Shown piece by piece: positions 34,369 through 44,734 of a stretch of DNA of 64,000 nt (the stretch's first letter is position 1; each line of letters opens with the position of its first letter). The position numbers and the translations under genes were made by a program. Source of the DNA: Mauremys mutica (lineage: Eukaryota > Chordata > Testudines > Geoemydidae). The notes beneath the pieces were generated by a model. That model was not told where the DNA came from. It searched no databases and was given only the letters and a program-made list of their open reading frames with translations. The stretch lies in NCBI RefSeq assembly GCF_020497125.1, contig NC_059075.1, positions 45,420,003 through 45,484,002 of the forward strand, in the 5' to 3' direction.

Positions 34369-36070
34369 TGTGACCCTAAGAGCATCCCACTGCCACAGGA
34401 CAAGGGTCTCACTTGTGTCAGGTAATGAGTTTCGGCTTGCCTGACCAATTCAGTATACCCCCAACTCACTGTGGCTATTATCTGTATCTAAAAGGTGTCA
34501 TGTAATATGTCATTGGAAAGCTCATAACTCACTGATCATTAATATTCTTGTGTGATGTATGTATGCAGTGTGTGTTAAGAGTTATAGATATATGATGAAG
34601 TGATGACTAAAATATGTATAAGCCAGGCATGTCATTGTGAGTTGGTAAACAGGTGGGTCTAGACAAATGAATGTGTATTTACTTCTCTGACCAGCCCAGT
34701 CATCAGGTAGAGACAATGAAAGTCCATTTACATATTAGGTAAACAAAGTTATCAAGCTAACAATTGGCAGAGGAGACAAACAGGGAAGAGAAACTTTATC
34801 AGGGCTATAAAGGTGGGGGTCTGAATCTCAAGTGACAAGCAATTGAAACAACTAATTGTATACAATATTACTGTACTATAAAAGTTTATCAAGTGAGATG
34901 TTTTATGAACACTATGACTCACTGGTGATTAATATTGTAAAACGTATGTATTACCACTATATAATGAATTATGGATACTTATTGATATTAGACTTTACAG
35001 TCCGTATCCAAACAAAGGGAGAAACAGGTCTCTCCCAGACAGGAGAGATGTCAGAGCTATTTACCTGTCTCTTGTGTAAATTAAGCATGGTAGAATCAAA
35101 ACTTACATACAGGGGGATAGGAAGCCCACAGGAAGGGAAAAACAGTATGAGGGCATCCTGCCTCCTGAAACAAGGTCATCGAACTTTGGAAGATATAAGC
35201 AAAGACAGGAGCCATCTTTGGCATCCATCGCTAGAAAGACACAAGGGAACATAACTCTTGCAAGTTGAGAAAGATAGGTCCCTCAACCAAGGGGCAAGGG
35301 GAGTTGAAGTCTCTGGGAACTGAATATAGGTGAGGAACCTATATTGCTTAGGCAAAGATCTTTCAATTAGGAAGACAAGGGAAGCCAGCATCTTGTGCTT
35401 CTATGAAGGTCCTGATTGAGGGGAAGGTCAGCCATGGCTGGGAAGAAGGAAGATTGGTGAGATAAACCATCTTGAATAAAGCCTGTACCTTGCTAGATTA
35501 AGTTTTAGACTTTTAGATTTGTGTCTTCACTTTTATTTGCTTGTAACCCTTTCTAACTTTAATCTTTTTACTTGGCATCCCTTAACCTATGTCCCATTGT
35601 TAATAATTTGTTTTATTTTTACTATAAACTGATTCAGTGCTGTGTTTGAAGGGAAGGGTATTTACTTCAGTTAAGTTAGTAAACTGTGATGTGCTTTTGT
35701 CTCTTCAAAGGAGCAAAGCAATTTATTATTTCTTTGAGCTATCCAGGAGAGGACTGGACACTTCAGGGCACATGGTTTTGGGGAGATTCAGGACTGGGAG
35801 TGTGTTGGGGTCAGCTTGATGATTGTAACCAAGACTAGTGGAAGCCAGAATGGAATGGTAAGGCTGCACACAAGCTGCTGGGGTCAGAGCTGTTGAACCA
35901 AGGCTGTCTAGCACGCAGAAACTCAGGGTGTGACCTGCATACTTATAGGTTAGCTGTGAGCAGCCCAGGCTGGGAGCTACAGCACCAAAGCATTGTAAGT
36001 CACCAGGGCTGCAGGGCAAGTGGTGACACAACCCCTCGCTGGTCTGGATTGTACACTCAGAATCATGACA
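34369..36070 (+). mobile_element. 3' LTR of an endogenous retroelement
   Basis: About 1.7 kb starting TGTGACCC and ending AATCATGACA. It begins directly after the polypurine tract. A polyadenylation signal AATAAAG lies at about 35475. The U3 part contains two diverged copies of a segment about 390 bp apart (34490-34560 and 34876-34945). Related sequence is the minus-strand LTR at 50924-52342, sharing a TCATTGGAAAG block. Exact right boundary is inferred; no partner 5' LTR is in the window. Confidence 0.6.
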
Positions 36071-37692
36071 GATGTAAAATACATGAAGTCCGAGTCCAAA
36101 TAAAACCACATAGAAACTAACTGAAAAGTTTGAATTAATCATAATTTTCTATTTACTATCTTACATGATCATTTCTTTTAAAACCCTTCAATTCCTATTT
36201 CTCATTAAAGGACCTCAGCCTGCCTACTCATTAGTAAGATTTCCATTGTGTTTGCTATTTAAAATATTTTCAACAATGATGGGAAATGAGCATGCTTAGC
36301 AAAATTCCAATTAACCTTGCCTGGCTTCATTTCCAATTTTAACTGATGCATGACCAGAGCTTCTGCTTCTGAGATTCATCTGAGATGATTTTATAAACAC
36401 CCGTGAATAGGAAATCTCTCAGAGGAAAAAGTTAATTATAAAACACTTAGACAGATATATTTTTGTTGCAGTAATATGTATACTTAAATGACACTGGCTT
36501 CACCATCAGCTGAATACCAGCTGAACTGAGTTCTGGTCACCTACAAGGTTTGCTACCAACTTTGTAATATGTACCTGATAATCATTTCAGCAGAAAAGAA
36601 AAGAAAAGAAAAGAAAAGAAAAGAAAAGAAAAGAAAAGAAGCACTTTTCTGTGGAACACAGAAAGCATCCTTAACATATAGGACAAAATCCTGCCTTGTC
36701 TATGGAAGGACAAAGAGGCCTCAAAGCTGTCCTAGCTATCCTCCTGAGAATACCCCTATGTAGGGGAAAGGCTTGAGTGGTCTAGAATTGGCATAGTGTT
36801 GTGGGGGAAAAGAAGCGCTATTGTACACTGATGATCCCCAGTTGCAGAAACAGTCCCTTGCGGCCACAGGCAACATGTTGCGATCTACAGCAGGCCTAAA
36901 ACTGCTCTAAATTTCACTCTGAACCAAAATAGCCCCTGGATTGGGGAGCTGCAAAGGTGGCATAAAGTCACCCAAAACTCCAGCCCTGCAGACAGCACAG
37001 GTCAGCCAATCAGAAAATACTTTCATGTAGAATTTATACACCACTACTTTCACAGACTGTCAACCACTATTCTTCCAAGCTGTCATTATAATCCCTTTCA
37101 TCCAAACAGAAGTTAGAATTAACCCAAATCAAGCTGTTCTTTCCAAACAATAGCTGACATTTCAAAATAATAATAATTAATAATAATTCAGAGGAAAAAA
37201 TCTCATGAAGATTAATGTTACTTTAATGAGAACATGCAGTGTTTTCTATTAAATTCAGAGTGCTCCAAAACAGGAACTTTCCCTCCACTTGGCTAATATA
37301 TTGTCATTCAGATTTCATCAGTTCTTTGTCAGATTTCCTACCTTCTAATAAATCCCCCCTGCAGGGAATTTCGCTTTTCTACTCCCACAGCCCCGGGTGT
37401 GGTAAAAGACCCTGAATGGAATAGAATATTTGAAGTGTACTACAGCACGTGCAGCTTAATAAATAGTTGTTCCCATTCCAATGATAGTGACATTTTGCAT
37501 TTGTCAGTGGTAAGACAAAGTCCCTCAGATGTAAAGATAAATCCCCTCTAACAATAGATCCCCTCAAAGTAAACTGAGTCTCTACTATTCATGGCCCAGG
37601 GATCTGCCACAGACCTGCTGTCTTCCACAGCTGCAAAGTCCTGCTCCGAAAGGGATGACTATGAATATTGTAATGCCACAACTCTAGGTGTA
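36071..37692. other. Intronic stretch with only a pentanucleotide repeat
   Basis: No exon or transposon was recognised apart from the microsatellite at 36593. Confidence 0.4.
36593..36640. repeat. (GAAAA)n microsatellite
   Basis: About nine and a half perfect pentanucleotide units. The Lys/Glu-rich open frame through it is an artefact. Confidence 0.97.
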
Positions 37693-37790
37693 TTGTCAGT
37701 ACCAGGGATCGAATCTAGGATTTCTGTATCTTAAAGCATGAACCTCTACTATCTGACCTAAAAGAACTAGGTCTATTAACCAAGGTTGCA
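37693..37790 (-). repeat. tRNA-derived SINE (antisense), copy 1
   Basis: On the minus strand it reads TTTTAGGTCAGATAGTAGAGG (box A-like) and, about 35 bases later, GATTCGATCCC (box B), a tRNA-type pol III promoter. The upstream CCTTGGTTAATAGACC matches a second copy at 61640-61760. It resembles turtle tRNA-Lys-derived SINEs; the subfamily is not certain. Confidence 0.65.
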
Positions 37791-37882
37791 GCAGCGTCAT
37801 TGACTTCTCTATGTCAGCCAGCCACAGCCAAAGGGGGACAGAGCACCACACTAAATAGATATAGATTACAATACCTTCTTTA

Positions 37883-38012
37883 TACGCAGTGTAGTTGTAG
37901 CCGTGTTGGTCCCAGAACATTAGAGAGACAAGGTGAGTGAAGTAATATCTTTTTGTATTACCAACAGAAGTTGGTCCAATAAAAGATACTACCTCACCCA
38001 CCTTGTCCCTCT
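37883..38012 (-). mobile_element. Fold-back Penelope-like 3' fragment with 13-bp target duplication
   Basis: The head TGTAGTTGTAGCCGTGTTGG is the family 3' terminus in antisense. A 34-bp arm at about 37920-37953 recurs inverted at about 37981-38014 with four mismatches, separated by a loop containing GGTCCAAT. The flanks carry a perfect 13-bp duplication AATACCTTCTTTA (37870-37882, 38013-38025). Confidence 0.8.
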
Positions 38013-38528
38013 AATACCTTCTTTAGCAGTCACAGAATGCCCAATTAGACAGCCTATGCTGTACTCTGCAATTCAGCCCAGGTGGTAGCAAGCACTTTAA
38101 CAACTGTCAGAAGGCATCCAGCTACTTCTGCCGAGGTGTTCCTGTCTCCAGATACCTTCTGCCTGTTTCTCCCATTAATGTACACCCTTCTGGACCCTAA
38201 ACACACAGGTGCTGAATCCATTGTGTGCTGAAGATATGTGTCTTAAAGAATAAAGGACTTAAAGTCTTTATATGCTGAATCATAGCATTTTAGATGCTGA
38301 GTCATAAAGCCTTTGAACAGCAGAGTCTTTGGGCAAGTTATGGTTGCTCCAGCACAAGTGCACTGGTTGGGGGTGAGAGTGTAGGGAGCAATTTGTCCCA
38401 CCAAGCCCACCAGCAAAGGGTGCAATCCTGACTGGGTTTCAAGGAGCTGGAGCTGGGACCTCTGTAATACTGGCAGCATTTGCAGCTTCGGGACAGGAGA
38501 TTCTGCATGACATCACCATGAAAGTAGA

Positions 38529-38719
38529 CAGGTTCCAGAGTGGTAGCTGTGTTAGTCTGTATCAGCAAAAAGAACGAGGAGTCCTTGTGGCACCTTAGAG
38601 ACTAACAAATTTATCTGAGCATAAGCTTTCGTGGGCTAAAACCCACTTCGCCCATGAAAGCTTATGCTCAGATACATTTGTTAGTCTCTAAGGTGCCACA
38701 AGTACTCCTGCTCTTTTTT
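38529..38719 (-). mobile_element. Fold-back Penelope-like 3' fragment
   Basis: After the head AGTGGTAGCTGTGTTAGTCT, an arm at 38567-38636 containing CCTTGTGGCACCTTAGAGAC is repeated in inverse at 38650-38719, with only a few differences. Flanks CATGAAAGTAGA and CATGAAGTAGAG suggest a target duplication with one indel. Confidence 0.75.
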
Positions 38720-39571
38720 CATGAAGTAGAGTTGCACTGTGGGGAGCAGCACTAGCTATAGTGTATAGCTATAAGTAGCAAGGGGTTCCTCTGTCCAGGT
38801 TTCTTTAGGCAGTGCAGCTGTGGCAGTGTATCACCTTTCCCCCTATACAGCACAGATCTAAATGAGTACTTGACTGCCAACTCATTCCCAAGAATCACAT
38901 GTGGTATCCAGCAAAATTTCTAGTGTAATAGTTACTTGAGTGTTCCAAAAATAGAATCATCATATCTTTATTTCTTATGAAAAATAGGCTCAAATTCAAT
39001 GGCATCCTTTAGACTCTTAATAATAATATGCAAAGGAAAACAATGTTTTCCTAGTTAATTTCTGTTTCCTGTTTTGTCATGTATGACTTGACCTATACAG
39101 AAAAATTAAGATAAAATTTAAGCCAGAGGTGATTCTCATCAATCTAATCTAATTGTAAAGGCTTTTTTCAGAACAGTTTTGTCTCTCTTGTCTAGTAACT
39201 CGCTGATATTTATATTTTTGTTTTGCTTGAGATGATGCCACATTATTGGAAAAAAGAAGAGGAAAAAGTTGCCACAAACAAGCATTGGAGAGCAGAATTT
39301 GACCCTTACTGTTTTGGGTATTCTCAGAAAAAAAACAAAACATTGCATTAATGGAAAAAGAGGAACATGGGGATTTAGAACATTCCTGTTAGTTGATTAT
39401 TTATGCATTTTCCTTATTTTGAGCAGCATCTTTGCTCAAAAGTATTTTATCTATGAGTTTTATATTTACTTAGCTGTAGAATATCCTTGGGCAACTAGAT
39501 TTATACTGAACTTTTGAACCTCATCTTTAATAAATAACTGTATCTTCAGTCACATGACTAATGCAGTTACT

Positions 39572-39940
39572 GTGTAAAAGCAGCAAAGAGTCCTGTGGCA
39601 CCTTATAGACTAACAGACGTATTGGAGCATGAACTTTCGTGGGTGAATACCCACTTCGTCGGATGCATGTAGTGGAAATATATATGCAAGCAAGAATTCT
39701 ATGCAAGCAAGAATCAGGCTGGAGATGAGGTTAGTTCAATCGGGAAGGATGAGGCCCTCTTCTAGCAGTTGAGGTGTGAACACCAAGGGAGGAGAAACTG
39801 CTTTTGTAGTTGGCAAGCTATTCACAGTCTTTGTTTAATCATGAGCTGATGGTGTCAAATTTGCAGATGAACTGAAGCTCAGCAGTTTCTCTTTGAAGTC
39901 TGGTCCTGAAGTTTTTTTGCTGCAGGATGGCTAATGTGGT
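39572..39940 (-). pseudogene. Penelope-like element 3' end with decayed C-terminal coding region
   Basis: The + strand left part (GCAGCAAAGAGTCCTGTGGC ... GTCGGATGCATG) is the family 3' non-coding block in antisense. Reading the minus strand from about 39932 gives AILQQKNFRTRLQRETAELQ, FICKFDTISS, a stop, then LNKDCE, another stop. I read this as the tail of the GIY-YIG-type endonuclease domain of vertebrate Penelope-like elements, where an RLQRE...FI..FDT...GLN pattern closes the domain. The GIY-YIG core is not present because the copy is 5'-truncated. In-frame stops show it is dead. The 3' terminal GTAGCCGTGTTAG block is also missing. Family naming rests on recognition, not a search. Confidence 0.65.
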
Positions 39941-40271
39941 ATCCACTAAGTTTTATAAGACTGACCACCAGACAAAATTAGCCTCCGCTGATTCCTGTTT
40001 TAAGCTTTATTTCTCAAACATCAATCATCAAACTAACCGGGAGGTTTATTTGCAAGAGGCCCAATCCTGAGAGGTGGTGTTCACATTTTGGCAGGTAATA
40101 ATTTCAATTGATGTTGAGGGCACTCATTATCTTCCAGGATCAAGCCCTAGCAGCAAAAATATTTTAGCTAATAGTAAGCATTCACTAGTGGGTCACTGGT
40201 ATTTGTAAAATGACGGTCTCTCTGTCCACCTCACTAAAACAGTGTGTCTAGTTCAGTTGCACACAGTCAAT

Positions 40272-40399
40272 GGCCCTGGTCATGCAAACAGTTACACATG
40301 TGCTTAACTTTAAGCAAGAGATTAATCCCACAGCAGTCACTGGAATTACTCAAATGTTAAAAGTTAAGCATGGGCTTAAGTCTTTGTGAGACTGGGGCC
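40272..40399. mobile_element. Palindromic MITE, GGCCCCGATCCTGCAAA family
   Basis: The ends GGCCCTGGTCATGCAAACAG and AGTCTTTGTGAGACTGGGGCC are inverted, and CACATGTGCTTAACTTTAAG pairs with GTTAAGCATGGGCTTAAG. Related to 7978-8093 and 56734-56863. Confidence 0.6.
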
Positions 40400-41387
40400 T
40401 GTGCTAGTTTCTTACCAATCACACAAAGGAGAAGCACAAAACTGACAGAAGAAGGTACTAAAAATGGAAACATCTCAAATGCATGTTTGGTAACATTTAA
40501 TAGGGCTAATGGAGATGTCAGAAGTGCTCACTGAGTTTATATTTTTTCTCTTTATTGAAAATAAGAAGTCCCATTTACTTTGTACTTCATTAGAGCCCAT
40601 TTTGAGCTAAGAGACTGTACTGAGGGAACCTTTCCCATAGCAGTTCCACTTACTGAGGTACTCATATGTATTAGTCTTTTAATTTCTTGGTCTCTTACCC
40701 CAGCCTATCCAGACCACTTCCCTATGTACAATGACTGCAGATAATAGGCAGCTGAATACAAGTCCCTAGGCTTTTCACCCATACCTCATTTTTCTCAGGA
40801 TTACTTTTAACTTTCCTCTACACCACAATGTTATATTTCCCCCATAAACAGCCTCTTCTCATGCTGCAAATTTTCATAGGCAGTTTATAACTGCCAGTTT
40901 CCCTATTGCCAGCTAGTGTAAGTCTAATTTGTTGTATTTCAACCTTTGTCATGTTTTAAATCTGCTTTAGAATTGATTACGAATGTGAAAACATGAAAAA
41001 TGAGCTCAGCTCATATTGATTTTTTAATTTAGTTTTCTCTTAGTTCACTTTGTTGATATTGCCATGTGTCACCTTGGGTGGCAATATCATGGTATTACCA
41101 TGATGTACTGTATGACGTTCCTCCCACTGGAAGGAATCTGTTTTACTGTATAAAAATAATTGTTACTAGGAAGTGCTAAAAGAGTTATGTACTGCACCAG
41201 TTTGTGAGTGGTTAGTACTTAAGTGGCTGGAGACCAGAAGGATATTAATATCCAGTAGAGATTCTTCTTTACAATCCAGAGATTTCCTGTTGCAGTCCCA
41301 GCAAGGAAAGATTCCTCATATATTCCCAGTAGACTAGGAACATTAGCTCTGTAAGACTCCCAAACTCCAATAGCTGGAGTGGTAAAA

Positions 41388-41462
41388 CTCCTTAGGTCAT
41401 ACCTGAACCAGGGTTTCTTGTATAGCAGTATGTTGCATTACCAATTGAGTCACTGGTGCCAG
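41388..41462 (-). repeat. Possible tRNA-derived SINE fragment (antisense)
   Basis: The minus strand reads GTGACTCAATTGGTAATGC, resembling a box A, and later CCTGGTTCAGGTATGACC, a weak box B. It differs from the SINE at 37693 and 61640. Confidence 0.35.
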
Positions 41463-44182
41463 CTGTGTTTACATATCTTGAACCATTCAAAGTCAGTGAT
41501 CTTTGTTCTGATAACAATGGAGCATGCTGTACTTTGAATTCACAGGTAACACTGAAAAATCCATTGTTTGGCTCTCATCCAAAAATGGCAATAAGAAGCA
41601 TATGACTGAATGGTGGTTTGCCTTCAACAGTTTTTGTAAGATTCTTGCTTTTTAACTTCTGTGATTTACAAATTAATGGAAATATTAGGCAATAATCAAG
41701 TATAGGGAATTGAAGATTTCCCTATACTTAGGGAGTCTTCAAAAACAGCAGTGTCAGACTTGGGATCAGATAGTCTGTCAGATAATGAAGTATTAGCTGG
41801 CAAGAGATTATCCTTGAAAGCCCACATCCTCACCTATTTATCACTGTGGAATGTTGACATATCAGTTACCACATTCAGGAGGAGGTATGTGTGTTGTACT
41901 TTACAAGAAATCCCTAGAAGAGGCTTTTTCATTCAAAATTACCGCTAGATGAGAGAATAAAAATACTATTGTTATGGCGCAGCTTGATGGATGTAACATA
42001 CAGCAAAAAGTGAACACATCAGAAAATCAACTGAAGAAGGAAGACATAGCAGGCTACATACTGATTTATGTCTAGCTAAGTAAAACATAAATATAATGCA
42101 AAATGAAAAAACTGCATTTGGCAAATGAGTAGAAAATATATCAAAGAACCGAACAGTAGAAATAATAATGGATGTTGTCAGCTTGAAGTTTGTATGTTGT
42201 AAACATCCCATTTTATTTACCTTTATTAGTAGTAACATCTTAGATGATTGGTTCCAAACTGTTGACCATGGATCATAGTCCACAGAGATCTTGCTGGTGA
42301 TCTTCAAAGAGCCGGCAATCACATGGGCTGGCTCTTTTATTCATTTCCAGCAGCTGCGCTAAAAATTTATTCCTAATGTTCTGTGTCCTTGTAAGCATTT
42401 ACAGTACTGTTGTCACCACAGGGATGTTATTTGTTCACAAGTGGGAAGGGAAGTGATCCATGTCACCACGAAATGGAGAGAAGGTTGTCTATGTTATAAT
42501 CTTTCTCTGAGGATATGATGCAGATTATGAAAATATTTGATAATCCAAGGCAGTGGCTATGAAAAGTGAAGGCATTTTACTGCTCTTTATACCCATTGCT
42601 CACTTACTGCCCCTGGACAATGAAAATCAGTGAAGATTTGGAGCTCACTAGATGTGACAATCTTTGTGTTGGAGCTGTCATGTTGGAAGCACATCTGACA
42701 TGCAGCTCACTGTGGATTAACCTTGATAAGGAAATCCCCACGTGTGTGATATTTGAATTGAGAGAGGCTGCCAAAGCTGCTGGATCCTGCAGGTTTATAA
42801 ATTAAAAATAAGTGGTGGTGTACTGGGAGCGCATGTGGTGAGAGGGGTAGACGGAGAAGAGAAGGAAAAAGAGCAGCAAGGCGAAGGGGGGGTTTTTGAC
42901 TTCAGATGAGTCAGTTTGCCTATCCCTGCACATAAAACAGGGATTGCTAGTGACTCAACAAATAACCAAACATGTTACCATCACATCAGTCCATGCATAT
43001 GCAAAAATCCCCAAATGCCATATGTATTTTTAAAAACGTAAGGCTTGTGGAATCCTTTATTTCCTTGACAACTGTGACAAAAATGCAATCTTAGCTATTT
43101 GAATTTTCCAATTTAGGCCTAATTTGGGGTTTTTCCATGCTGCCATTCTATAAAGATGACAATGTACTAAAAAGGTTGTCCATTATCTGTGGGTGATTAC
43201 ATGGCCACTGAAATGTAAAAAACCCAAGAATATTGTAAAACCTACCTGGGGATTCTGTACATATGGAACTGCACACAGCTGAAGATGTTTCCAGTGATAC
43301 AAAATTCACTAAAGTCTGCTACAGAATTTGGCCCAGATATGCTATTACAGAATTACAGTGACCCTGGTAATAAGGAAACTTTAAGCAGCAAGCACCAGAT
43401 GTCCGTAAAAAGGTTAAAACTGAGATCCAAAGCATATTTGTTGATTGGTTTGGTATTTTTGGTTGTTTTTGGAGGGTTCTTTTGTTGTTGTTTTTTACTA
43501 TATCATCACAAACAAATATGGAGAGACAAAGGGAGGTGGAAAATTCTTGAGTTCAATTAATTATTAATCATCTCCAAACAGATTTTATGTGCTTGGTTTG
43601 CTGTGGTGTAATACCATTTGAGTATAAGTTTTTTATGAAGGCTATGTACCCACAGTCTTAAATAATTTTGAAAAGGTGAGTAATCAGATGGAAATAGAGA
43701 TGAAACTTACAGTGAGGGTTGTATTTTTTTCCCAACTTCCTCTCAATATGGGTTTCAGAATAGAATAATTTGCTGGCTTTGTGTGCAAGTTTGTGGTGTT
43801 GCCTTCTAGTGGTTTGCCCACAGAGAGAGCAAAGGAACTGCTATTACTGTCATGTAATGGAGTTCTCCTCCAGTTCAAACAGTGGAGGACTCCAGTTGAA
43901 GTGCTAGGGTTCCACAAGCTGCTACATTCTCTCTCTGTGTGTAGAATACATGTGTCTGTTGTATGAAGCACATATATTCATTATAGTGTGGAACACTGCT
44001 TTATACTTTGTGGTCTCTCAGAGCTCCAACTGCAGGAGTAACCCCACTGACCATGGAAAGAATCATATTTCCCATTCTGCTCTCCATTGGTTGCATACGG
44101 CTTTTTACATTATCATGTCTAAGTTTTACATATTCATGATCAGAATTTCACTTTAACAAACAAAGTGTATTTCTATTTTATA
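41463..44182. other. Intronic stretch without recognised features
   Basis: 2.7 kb with no exon or repeat that I recognise. The 91-codon frame at 43285-43560 (+) contains a hydrophobic run but lies in T-rich sequence and has no family features. Confidence 0.4.
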
Positions 44183-44190
44183 CTCTAGTC

Positions 44191-44518
44191 CAGTGTTTCC
44201 CAAACTTGGGATGCCGCTTGTGTAGGGAAAGCCCCTGACAGGCCAGGCCGGTTTGTTTACCTGCCGCATCCGCAGGTCCAGCCGATCGCGGCTCCCACGG
44301 GCCGCACTTCACTGCTCCAGTGGGAGCTGCTGGAAGCGGTGGCCAGCACATCCCTTGGCCCGTGCCGCTTCCCGCAGCCCCCATTGGCCTGGAGCAGCGA
44401 ACTGTGGCCAGTGGGAGCCGCGATCGGCCGGACCTGCGGATGCGGCAGGTAAACAAGCTGGCCCTGGCCGCCAGGGCCTTTCCCTACACAAGCGGTGTCC
44501 CAAGTTTGGGAAACACTG
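44191..44518. mobile_element. Palindromic hAT element, CAGTGGTTCCCAAAC family, copy 2
   Basis: The ends CAGTGTTTCCCAAACTTGG and CCAAGTTTGGGAAACACTG are inverse, with a perfect 8-bp duplication CTCTAGTC (44183-44190, 44519-44526). The 328-bp interior is GC-rich and palindromic like 25667-25999. Confidence 0.95.
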
Positions 44519-44641
44519 CTCTAGTCTAAACCATGATTACACTTTACTCTTCACTGATGTATGTGGTACACTTTGCTTGGTGCTTGATTGCACTAGCCTA
44601 CTCTGCTTTATGTTGTGTATCTGGGTAACTATGGGCATCAG

Positions 44642-44726
44642 GTATCAGAGGGGTAGCCGTGTTAGTCTGGTTCTGTAGAAGCAGCAAAGAATCCTGTGGC
44701 ACCTTATAGACTAACAGACTATAACA
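44642..44726 (-). mobile_element. Short Penelope-like 3' fragment with target duplication
   Basis: It begins GTATCAGAGGGGTAGCCGTG and runs through AGCAGCAAAGAATCCTGTGG to AACAGACTATAACA. The 8-bp sequence GGCATCAG flanks it (44634-44641, 44727-44734). Confidence 0.8.
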
Positions 44727-44734
44727 GGCATCAG

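Noticed and set aside
43285..43560. 91-codon + strand frame with a membrane-like segment (LLIGLVFLVVFGGFFCCCFLL)
   Set aside because: The hydrophobic run comes from a GTTTTTGG/TTGTTGTT simple stretch; no homologous family or gene structure is apparent.
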